A DNA stretch of 15,209 nt from JAMXLO01 sp041487355 (GTDB lineage: Bacteria; Pseudomonadota; Alphaproteobacteria; Acetobacterales; Acetobacteraceae): assembly GCA_041487355.1 (NCBI GenBank), contig JBGPND010000127.1, positions 1 through 15,209 on the forward strand, written 5' to 3'. Positions 1-5,779 of the stretch are shown one piece after another. Every line of letters starts with the position of its first letter. Positions within the stretch are counted from its first letter, which is position 1. The translations under genes and the position numbers were made by a program. Under the pieces are notes generated by a model, which worked only from the letters and a program-made list of their open reading frames with translations, did not search any database and was not told where the DNA came from.

Positions 1-140
1 CCTGCTACGAGCGAAGGCTCTTCGGACGGTCGATGCTCTCTGGAAGGCGCTCGGGTCCATCACCGACTGCGTGTCGCCACAGGAGTGCAAAAACTTCATC
101 CGCCATGCCGGTTATTTCCAGTCATGATGAAAGCGCTCTA
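1..140 (+). mobile_element. Right end of an IS630-family insertion sequence (left part outside window)
   Basis: After the transposase stop at 127 there are about ten bases, ending in GCGCT, followed by CTAG at 138-141. IS630-family elements insert at TA, often within CTAG, and duplicate the TA. The likely boundary is therefore just before or after the TA at 139-140, with a terminal inverted repeat starting GAGCGCTTTCATCA when read inward. That CTAG is also the stop codon (TAG on the minus strand) of the adjacent gene. The boundary is inferred, because the other inverted repeat is outside the window. Confidence 0.5.
2..127 (+). CDS. IS630-family transposase, C-terminal end only (runs off left edge)
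   Basis: Reading from base 2 gives 41 codons ending in TGA at 125-127. The peptide runs LLRAKALRTVDALWKALG and then on to SPQEC and HAGYFQS. This matches the usual C-terminus of IS630-family DDE transposases, which end with a 'VDALW..(I/L)G', 'SP.EC.N(Y/F)' and 'AGY' pattern. The catalytic DDE residues would lie to the left of the window and cannot be checked, so it is unknown whether the copy is intact. The stop lies only 10 nt from the stop codon of the convergent methyltransferase gene, so the end of the element must lie in or just beside that gap. The match rests on remembered family patterns over a short stretch. Confidence 0.75.
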   Translation: MLRAKALRTVDALWKALGSITDCVSPQECKNFIRHAGYFQS

Positions 141-1304
141 GAACAGCCGCTGCGTCGCGATCCTGGCACCTTCCGCCATCGCCGCCAGCTTTGCCCACAC
201 CACATCGTCCGCCACGCGACCGCGGCCGGCCGACGTGTCGAAGCCGCAATCGGTGCCGGCCAGCACACGCCGCGGATCGCCCACCGCGCGCGCCACCTGC
301 TCGATGCGGTCCGCCACCACCTCGGGATGCTCGACGAAATTGGTCAGCGGATCGATCACGCCGGCGACGATGACCTGATCGTCGTCGAGCGGCAGCTCCT
401 TCAGGCAGCGATACTCGTGCGCATGCCGCGGGTTGGCGAAGGGCAGCACGAAGCCGCCCACCTTCGCCTGCCTGATCGCCGGCAGTATCTCGGGCAGCGC
501 CACGTCGCAATCATGCGGCCCTTCGTAATTCCCCCAGCATGCGTGCAGGCGCACCCGATCGCGCGGGATATTGACGAGCGCCCGGTTGATCGTCGCAACC
601 ACGCGCTCGACGAAATCGACGAAGTCGGCCAGCGGCCGGTCCTGATAGGAGAGATGCCGTTCCATCGCTAGGTCCGGCGCGTCGATCTGCAGCAGGAAGC
701 CGTGCGCTACGATCGTCTCGTATTCCACCTGCAGCGCGCGGCCGAGCGCATCCAGATAGGCGTCCTCGCTGTTGTACCAGGCATTGCGCATTGCCGCGGC
801 GATGATGCCGGGCGAGGGCGCGGTCATGAACGGTTCGGCGAAGCCGCCCTGCGCCGCATCCAGCGCGGCGCGGAAATCCTTGCACTCGGCTTCCACCAGC
901 GCACGGTCGAGATAGCGCACCTCGCCCACGGCTTCCGGCACGCCTCCGGTGTTGCTGATCGACTCATTCACGGCGTCGTGCGCCGCCTTCCAGGCGCTGA
1001 ACGCGGGGTAGTGCGTGACATCGGCGAACACCCTGCGCGCCCAGCCACCGCCGAAGCCGCTCATGCGATGGCGGACATACAGGAAGAACGCCTCGCGCTG
1101 CTGCTCGCCGTTGTTGCCGACATCCACGCCGGCGGCGATCTGCTTCGCCACAACGTCGCGCACCGCCAGCTTGCCCACGGCGTCCAGCACCGCGGGATCG
1201 ATCGCTTCGCCGCGCGAGCGCTGGACGTAGAGCGCGGTCAGTTCGGCAGGCCGCGGCAGGCTGCCGGTGTGTGTGGTCAGGATGCGGTCCTGGCTCGTGA
1301 GCAT
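138..1304 (-). CDS. Cobalamin-independent methionine synthase C-terminal-domain-like protein (zinc methyl/alkyl transferase)
   Basis: This 388-residue protein belongs to the MetE C-terminal domain superfamily of zinc-dependent enzymes that activate a thiol for alkyl transfer. It has the opening TTHTGSLPRP, which is typical of the family. It also has the zinc-ligand pattern H254-x-C256 in LHACWGNYEGPH, and C353 in AGTDCGF near the end. It lacks the N-terminal half of true MetE (about 750 residues), so it is a stand-alone catalytic domain like those of archaeal MetE-like proteins and epoxyalkane:CoM transferases. The true substrate cannot be read from sequence. The ATG at 1304 is preceded by GGGAGG about 8 nt upstream. 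The C-terminus ends normally in GARIATQRLF, although its TAG lies in the presumed IS630 target CTAG. The gene is probably monocistronic, with a 269-bp gap on its upstream side. Confidence 0.85.
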   Translation of the reverse strand: MLTSQDRILTTHTGSLPRPAELTALYVQRSRGEAIDPAVLDAVGKLAVRDVVAKQIAAGVDVGNNGEQQREAFFLYVRHRMSGFGGGWARRVFADVTHYPAFSAWKAAHDAVNESISNTGGVPEAVGEVRYLDRALVEAECKDFRAALDAAQGGFAEPFMTAPSPGIIAAAMRNAWYNSEDAYLDALGRALQVEYETIVAHGFLLQIDAPDLAMERHLSYQDRPLADFVDFVERVVATINRALVNIPRDRVRLHACWGNYEGPHDCDVALPEILPAIRQAKVGGFVLPFANPRHAHEYRCLKELPLDDDQVIVAGVIDPLTNFVEHPEVVADRIEQVARAVGDPRRVLAGTDCGFDTSAGRGRVADDVVWAKLAAMAEGARIATQRLF

Positions 1305-1384
1305 CGTCGTTCCCTCCCTGTCGCGCGATGCTCAGATGCGTCCACGGCGGTGTCAAATGCCGGTGTCGCCGGGCTGGTGACCCA

Positions 1385-1462
1385 TGGGTCCCCGCTTGCG
1401 CGGGGATGACAACCTATTGAAACTGTCAGCTTTTTTTCGTCACCCCTGCGCAGCGGGGCCCA
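1385..1462. repeat. Pair of mirrored short palindromes in the gap 1305-1573
   Basis: The first unit (1385-1410) contains a CCCCGC/GCGGGG stem around TTGC and ends in GATGAC. The second (1439-1462) is its approximate reverse complement, starting GTCACCCC and ending GGGGCCCA. The units are 28 bp apart, with a run of seven T at 1431-1437 between them. This is the 'GGGTCCCCGC...GCGGGGATGAC' type of dispersed repeat common in alphaproteobacterial intergenic DNA, which yields spurious peptides such as HPRASGDPWV. The rest of the 269-bp gap shows no gene. It must hold any promoter for the methyltransferase-like gene, but no clear promoter was recognised. Confidence 0.7.
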
Positions 1463-1573
1463 GGATGTTGCGGGAATAGCGATCGGAGCGGTTTCTTTCA
1501 CACGCTCGCAACGCGGGCATGACGACAACGAAAGCGGGATCGTGCCGCCAAATCCAATAGCTCTGGCCCCTGG

Positions 1574-2584
1574 CTAGGCCCCCATCGCCTGCTCGAACAC
1601 GCCGGTGTAGCCGAACAGGCCGACGGCACCGCCGGTGTGCAGGAACACCACAGTCTCGCCTTTGCCGATCTCGCCCTTGCGGATCAGGTCGATCAGCCCG
1701 GCCATCGCCTTGCCGGAATACACCGGATCGAGCAGCACGCCCTCCAGCCGCGCCAGCATCAGCACCGCCTCGGTCATGCCGGGTGTCGGCTGACCGTAAC
1801 CGGGGCCGACATAGTCGCAATTCGCCACCACCGCCGAACGCGCGACGCCGCCCCGCACACCGACATAGTCCGCGGTGGCTTCCGCCAGGCGGTGCACATT
1901 GGCCTCCTGCCGGTCCTTCGGCAGCCGCACGCCGATGCCGAGCACGGGCACGCCGGCGTTCATGCCTTCCAGTCCGACAACCAGACCGGCCTGCGTCCCT
2001 GCGCTGCCGGTGGCGGTCACCACGCGGTCGATCTTCAGGCCCATCTCGTCGGCCTGCTGCATCAGCTCCTGCGCGCAGGAGACGTAGCCCAGCGCGCCCA
2101 CCCGGTTGGAGCCGCCGCCCGGGATCACGTACGGCTTCTCGCCAGCCGCCCGCAGCGCTTCGCCCTTCGCCTCGGCCTCGGCGTTCATGTCCGTCCCGCC
2201 GGGGCGGTATTCGATCGCCACGTCGAACAGCCGGTCCAGCAGCACGTTGCCGCTGTTCAGGTAGTCACGGTCGTTGGTGTCGATGCGGTGCTCCAGCAAC
2301 GCGGTGCACTTCAGGCCAAACCGCTTCGCCACGGCGGCGGTCTGGCGCACATGGTTGGACTGCACGGCACCCTGCGTCACCAGATGGTCGGCGCCCTGCG
2401 CCTTTGCCTCGCCCACCAGGAACTCCAGTTTTCGAATTTTATTGCCACCGGTCGCCACCACCGTGCAGTCGTCGCGCTTGATCCAGATGTCCGGTCCGCC
2501 AAGATGCCGGCTCAGGTTCGCCAGGGGCTCCAGCGGCGTGGGGGTGGGGAACAGACGGACGCGGGGGAAACGAGCGAGGTGCAT
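1574..2584 (-). CDS. dcyD: D-cysteine desulfhydrase (PLP-dependent, ACC deaminase family)
   Basis: This 336-residue fold-type II PLP enzyme is predicted to break D-cysteine down to pyruvate, sulfide and ammonia in the cytoplasm. GGNKIRKLEF (46-55) is the family's PLP-lysine motif, with K49 as the likely Schiff-base lysine. QSNHVRQTAA (75-84) and TGSAGTQAGL (192-201) line the active site and phosphate pocket. ACC deaminases have Glu after the conserved Tyr and Leu in the HLGG motif. Here those positions are Ser290 (DPVYSGKAM) and Thr317 (HTGGA), which is the desulfhydrase pattern. The reading frame is open up to 2899, but the start is put at ATG 2584 because AGGAG sits 5 nt upstream and MHLARFPRVRLFPTPTPLEP is the family's N-terminus. 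The gene is divergent from msrP, another sulfur-related gene, with 152 bp between them. Confidence 0.9.
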   Translation of the reverse strand: MHLARFPRVRLFPTPTPLEPLANLSRHLGGPDIWIKRDDCTVVATGGNKIRKLEFLVGEAKAQGADHLVTQGAVQSNHVRQTAAVAKRFGLKCTALLEHRIDTNDRDYLNSGNVLLDRLFDVAIEYRPGGTDMNAEAEAKGEALRAAGEKPYVIPGGGSNRVGALGYVSCAQELMQQADEMGLKIDRVVTATGSAGTQAGLVVGLEGMNAGVPVLGIGVRLPKDRQEANVHRLAEATADYVGVRGGVARSAVVANCDYVGPGYGQPTPGMTEAVLMLARLEGVLLDPVYSGKAMAGLIDLIRKGEIGKGETVVFLHTGGAVGLFGYTGVFEQAMGA

Positions 2585-2736
2585 GAAATCTCCTGCCAAG
2601 GGCGCGGGCGGCCTGTAATGTTCCCCATCCTGCCGCGTCGGACAATGCGGGAGGTGGCCGGCAGGCTGCGTCACGTCACGGTGACAAAGCGCACGGACAC
2701 CCCAGATCGGGCTTACTTCGAATGGTGGAGAGACAC
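2585..2736. promoter_or_regulatory. Divergent promoter region dcyD/msrP with a GTCACGGTGAC palindrome
   Basis: These 152 bp separate two divergently transcribed genes and must hold both promoters. The clearest structure is the odd-centred perfect palindrome GTCACGGTGAC at 2675-2685, preceded by an overlapping TCACG. It could be an operator, but with one copy this is only a suggestion. GGAG at 2727-2730 is the ribosome-binding site of msrP. AGGAG just upstream of 2584 on the minus strand serves the desulfhydrase gene. No convincing -35/-10 pair was identified. Confidence 0.35.
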
Positions 2737-3660
2737 ATGCACATCCTGCGAGGCCGTGGCTGGGAGCTGCCGGAGCGGCTGGTGACACCGGAGGCGCTGG
2801 TGATGAGCCGCCGTGCCGCGCTGGCGGGTGCCGGCTCGCTAACCCTCGCCGGGCCCGCTTGGGCGCAGCAGGACGGCGGCCCCGCGCGCAACCCGACATA
2901 CGAGGCGGGCCGCGACATCACGCCGGAGAAATACGCGACGACTTACAACAACTATTACGAATACAGCGAAAGCAAGAACCTGTGGGAGGACGCTCAGACG
3001 CTGAAGCAGCGTCCCTGGACGATCAGGCTGGAGGGCCAGCTCAAGGAGCCGCGCACCATCGACATCGATGAGCTGCTGAAGCAGGTGCAGCTCGAGGAGC
3101 GCGTCTACCGTCATCGCTGCGTCGAAGCCTGGGCGATGACCGTGCCGTGGACCGGCTTTCCGCTCAGCCAGTTGCTGAAGATCGCCGAACCGCTGGGATC
3201 GGCGAAATACGTCGTGTTCGAGACGGCGCAGGACAAGACGATGCCCGGCCTGCGCTCGCCGGTCTATCCCTGGCCCTATATCGAGGGCCTGGCGATCGAC
3301 GAGGCGGCCAACGACCTGGCATTCATCTCGACCGGGCTCTACGGCAAGTCCCTGCCGCCGCAGAACGGTGGGCCGATCCGCCTGACACTGCCCTGGAAAT
3401 ACGGCTTCAAATCTGCCAAGGCGCTGGCGAAGATCAGCTTCACCGACAAGCGGCCGGTCAACTTCTGGCAGGCCATCCAGCCGGCGGAATACGGCTTCTG
3501 GGCCAACGTGAACCCGGCCGTGTCGCACCCACGCTGGAGCCAGGCGCGCGAGCGCCTGCTGGGCAACAACGAGATGGTGCCAACGCAGATTTACAACGGC
3601 TATGGTGAGTTCGTAGCCTCGCTGTATACCGACCGGAAGAACGAGAAGCTGTTCATGTGA
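2737..3660 (+). CDS. msrP: Protein-methionine-sulfoxide reductase catalytic subunit MsrP (molybdopterin, Tat-exported)
   Basis: MsrP (formerly YedY) is a periplasmic sulfite-oxidase-fold molybdoenzyme that reduces methionine sulfoxide in envelope proteins, normally with electrons from the membrane haem protein MsrQ. The 307-residue protein has a Tat signal: a twin arginine at 25-26 (MSRRAALAG), a hydrophobic stretch and an AWAQ cleavage region at about 41-44. The fold begins with YNNYYEYSESKNLW (about 70-83). RHRCVEAWAMTVPW carries Cys128, the expected molybdenum ligand. PYIEGL, GKSLPPQNGGPIRL and PWKYGFKS are further family motifs. ATG 2737 is preferred over ATG 2722 because GGAG lies 6 nt upstream and MHILRGRGWELPERLVTPEAL resembles other MsrP N-termini. 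The stop overlaps the next start by 4 nt. No msrQ lies in the window. Confidence 0.92.
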   Translation: MHILRGRGWELPERLVTPEALVMSRRAALAGAGSLTLAGPAWAQQDGGPARNPTYEAGRDITPEKYATTYNNYYEYSESKNLWEDAQTLKQRPWTIRLEGQLKEPRTIDIDELLKQVQLEERVYRHRCVEAWAMTVPWTGFPLSQLLKIAEPLGSAKYVVFETAQDKTMPGLRSPVYPWPYIEGLAIDEAANDLAFISTGLYGKSLPPQNGGPIRLTLPWKYGFKSAKALAKISFTDKRPVNFWQAIQPAEYGFWANVNPAVSHPRWSQARERLLGNNEMVPTQIYNGYGEFVASLYTDRKNEKLFM

Positions 3661-3965
3661 TTGCCCAACGGGTCCTTGCCGTGCTGGCTGCCATGCTGCT
3701 GGTCGGAGCCGTCGCCCTGGCGATGCTCGGCCCGCCATCGGTGCCGCTCGGCCAGGCGCTGTTCATGCTCGATCACGATCTGATGAACGCCCTGCGCAGC
3801 GGCATCGAGAAGCACCTGCCGGCATGGCTGTGGGACTACGTGGCGGTGCCGCTGATGCTGCGCCCCGCCTGGCTGGTGCCGGCCGCCATGGGGCTGATCT
3901 GCGCCGGCATGTCGTTGTCGCTGTCCACCCGGAAGTCGGCCCATCGGTCACACCGGCGGAGCTAA
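3657..3965 (+). CDS. Small two-segment membrane protein, translationally coupled to msrP
   Basis: This 102-residue protein of unknown family starts at a GTG that overlaps the msrP stop (GTGA, 3657-3660), so its translation is probably coupled to MsrP. It has a strongly hydrophobic segment at about 4-25 and another at about 71-90 (LVPAAMGLICAGMSLSLS). Between them is a stretch rich in Trp, Leu and Asp (HDLMNALRSGIEKHLPAWLW), which may form an amphipathic or periplasmic helix. The tail is basic (RKSAHRSHRRS) and is probably cytoplasmic. It is far too short for MsrQ, a haem protein of about 200 residues with several transmembrane helices, and it shows no such haem-binding architecture. Its position suggests a membrane partner or anchor for MsrP, but this is inference only. 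The match of predicted topology, codon bias and coupling supports it as a real gene. Confidence 0.7.
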   Translation: MIAQRVLAVLAAMLLVGAVALAMLGPPSVPLGQALFMLDHDLMNALRSGIEKHLPAWLWDYVAVPLMLRPAWLVPAAMGLICAGMSLSLSTRKSAHRSHRRS

Positions 3966-3980
3966 CAGCAGCTCCCCATC

Positions 3981-4067
3981 GTCATGGCCTGCGGAGGCAG
4001 GCCACCCACGAATTTTTCCTCGCCGCATCAAGGAAGTCGTGGATAGCCTGCCTCCGCAGGCCATGAC
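3981..4067. terminator. Perfect 22-bp inverted repeat between convergent genes, probable bidirectional terminator
   Basis: Bases 3981-4002 are an exact reverse complement of 4046-4067. After a 3-nt internal mismatch, a further 6 bp pair (CCACGA 4006-4011 with TCGTGG 4037-4042), leaving a 25-nt loop. Each arm is itself a small palindrome: GCCTGC and GCAGGC flank GGAG in the left arm. The structure can therefore fold as one long hairpin or two small ones, as in REP/BIME-type elements. It begins 15 nt after the small membrane protein gene and ends 19 nt before the stop of the convergent acyl-CoA synthetase, so it is placed to end both transcripts. A run of five T at 4013-4017 follows the left sub-hairpin. 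Confidence 0.65.
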
Positions 4068-4086
4068 GGCACAGCACACTCTGCCG

Positions 4087-5643
4087 TCAGTTCACCCGCC
4101 GTTCCTGGCCTTCCCAGAACGGGCGGCGCAGTTCGCGCTTCAGGATCTTGCCGGCGCCCGACATCGGCATCGGCGCATCCCGCACCTCGACGCTGCGCGG
4201 GCATTTGTAGCCGGCGATCCGCTGGTGGCAGAACGCAATCAGTTCGTCCGCCGCCACCATTGCGCCGGGCTTCGGCACGATCACCGCATGCACCGCCTCG
4301 CCCCATCGCTCGCTCGGGACGCCAATCACCGCGCATTGCGCCACCGCAGGATGCTGCGCCACGACGTTTTCGACCTCGGCGGAATACACGTTCTCGCCGC
4401 CGGAGATGATCATGTCCTTGATGCGGTCCACCACATAGACGAACCCGTCCGCATCCATGTGGCCGCCGTCGCCGGTGTGCATCCAGCCATCGACCACGGC
4501 CTTCGCGGTCTCCTCGGGGCGCTCCCAGTAGCCCATCATCACCACGTCGCCGCTGGCGCAGATCTCGCCCACCGTGCCGGGCGGCAGCGGGTTGTCGGAC
4601 GCATCGACAATGCGCACCAGCACGCCGAAGGTCGCGCGCCCGCCGGAGCGGTGCCGCCCCAGCTTGCGGCCTTCGCCCGCCTGCTCGCGATGGTGCAGGA
4701 TGGTCGCCACCGGCGACAGCTCCGTCATGCCGTAGGCCTGGACGAACTGCGCGTTCGGCAACGCCGCGACGGCACGGTCGAGCAGGGCTTCGCTCATGGG
4801 CGATGCGCCGAACACGATGCGTCGCAGCGCGGACAGGTCGTGCGAGCGGATCGCCGGGTGGTCCACCAGCATCTGGATCATGGTGGGCACCAGCAGGATC
4901 TCGTTGACCCGGTAGCGCTCCACCGCCTGCATCACAGCCTCGGGGCTGAATGCGCGGATCACCACATTGGTGCCGCCGCTCAGCATGAGCGCATACATCG
5001 CCGCGCCGTTGGCGAGGTGGAACATCGGCGCGGCGTGCAGATAGACCGCATCTCCCGGGAACAGCCCTTCGGCGAGCACATTGAACGCATCGGCCATCAG
5101 GTTGCCGTGGCTGAGCATCACGCCCTTCGAACGCCCGGTGGTGCCGCCGGTGTAGAAGATGCCGGCGAGATCGCCTGATCCGCGCATCGCGTCGGGCACC
5201 GGCGCTGCCGCCTCGACCAGCGCCTCGTAGCTCGCCATGCAAGCGGGGGCCGCGCCGTCGTCGGCATGGATCAGCTGCAGCGTGCCGAGGCTCTGCGCCA
5301 GCTTGCCCCCGAGTTCGGCGAACGCCGCATCGACGATCAGCGCCCGCGGCCGGCAGTCGCGCAACACGTCCTCGTTCTCCGTCGCGCTCCAGCGGATATT
5401 GAGCGGCACGACCACGGCGCCAGCCCAGGCGACGGCGAGATAGATCTCCAGGTAGCGGTCCTGGTTGAGCATCAGCACCGCGACCCGGTCGCCGGCGCCG
5501 ACTCCCATGGCGCGCAGTGCGCCGGCGAAGCGTGCGACGCGATCGCCCACCTCCGACCATGTCCGTTGCCGATCACCGAACATCGTGGCGATTCCGCCTG
5601 CGTTGATCCGCAGCGCCCGCCGCAGCCCGTGCGTGACGTTCAT
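4087..5643 (-). CDS. AMP-dependent acyl-CoA synthetase (fatty-acid/aryl-CoA ligase family)
   Basis: This 518-residue member of the ANL superfamily activates a carboxylic acid with ATP to an acyl-adenylate and then forms the CoA thioester in the cytoplasm. All core motifs are present: the phosphate-binding loop YTGGTTGRSKGV (164-175), the adenine-side motif YGMTEL (304-309), HTGD (389-392), the hinge DRIKDMIISGGENVYSAEVE (407-426), and the catalytic lysine K499 in SGAGKILKREL. Length and motif layout fit medium/long-chain FadD-type ligases. The acid used cannot be told from sequence, and no beta-oxidation genes are adjacent. The ATG at 5643 has GGGAGGGAGG just upstream. The gene is convergent with the msrP pair and divergent from the alpha-galactosidase gene. 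Confidence 0.9.
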   Translation of the reverse strand: MNVTHGLRRALRINAGGIATMFGDRQRTWSEVGDRVARFAGALRAMGVGAGDRVAVLMLNQDRYLEIYLAVAWAGAVVVPLNIRWSATENEDVLRDCRPRALIVDAAFAELGGKLAQSLGTLQLIHADDGAAPACMASYEALVEAAAPVPDAMRGSGDLAGIFYTGGTTGRSKGVMLSHGNLMADAFNVLAEGLFPGDAVYLHAAPMFHLANGAAMYALMLSGGTNVVIRAFSPEAVMQAVERYRVNEILLVPTMIQMLVDHPAIRSHDLSALRRIVFGASPMSEALLDRAVAALPNAQFVQAYGMTELSPVATILHHREQAGEGRKLGRHRSGGRATFGVLVRIVDASDNPLPPGTVGEICASGDVVMMGYWERPEETAKAVVDGWMHTGDGGHMDADGFVYVVDRIKDMIISGGENVYSAEVENVVAQHPAVAQCAVIGVPSERWGEAVHAVIVPKPGAMVAADELIAFCHQRIAGYKCPRSVEVRDAPMPMSGAGKILKRELRRPFWEGQERRVN

Positions 5644-5779
5644 GCCTCCCTCCCGCCTGTTCGCCTTGCGGCGGCCTGCGGCCCGGCGATCGGTCGCGTC
5701 ATTCCGCTTAGGCCAGCCTCGGCATTGGTCGTATCTTCCGCCGTTATCGGTAACACCTCAACACGGAGACGCAGCGCGC
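5644..5779. promoter_or_regulatory. Divergent intergenic region, acyl-CoA synthetase / alpha-galactosidase
   Basis: These 136 bp should carry promoters for both neighbours. No clear -35/-10 pair or operator palindrome was seen. GGAG at 5765-5768 is 11 nt before the proposed TTG start of the galactosidase and is the only candidate ribosome-binding site for it. The galactosidase frame is open through this region back to ATG 5642, but the extra residues look like non-coding DNA read in frame (no signal peptide, Arg- and Pro-rich). Confidence 0.4.

Noticed and set aside
33..671. 212-codon open frame on the plus strand
   Set aside because: It lies opposite the methyltransferase-like gene, has an Arg/His-rich antisense composition and no recognisable domain. 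Its first part overlaps the IS630 transposase end in another frame.
138..1304. Calling this gene metE
   Set aside because: The protein has only the catalytic C-terminal half of MetE, and stand-alone members have other substrates.
1405..1437. Rho-independent terminator from the first palindrome plus the T run at 1431-1437
   Set aside because: The T run is about 25 nt beyond the stem and on the plus strand, where no gene ends.
1277..1528. 83-codon open frame on the minus strand in the 1305-1573 gap
   Set aside because: The peptide contains HPRASGDPWV, the usual artefact of reading a palindromic repeat as protein.
2585..2899. N-terminal extension of the desulfhydrase frame to 2899
   Set aside because: A strong AGGAG precedes ATG 2584, the extra residues have no family counterpart, and the extension would cover the msrP start region.
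3981..4067. Possible CRISPR-like or attachment-site structure
   Set aside because: Only one pair of inverted arms, no spaced direct repeats, and no integrase or tRNA gene nearby. A terminator or REP doublet explains it better.
5465..5779. N-terminal extension of the alpha-galactosidase frame to 5465 or 5642
   Set aside because: It would run opposite the acyl-CoA synthetase gene and put about 45-105 Arg/Pro-rich residues before a perfect Tat signal.
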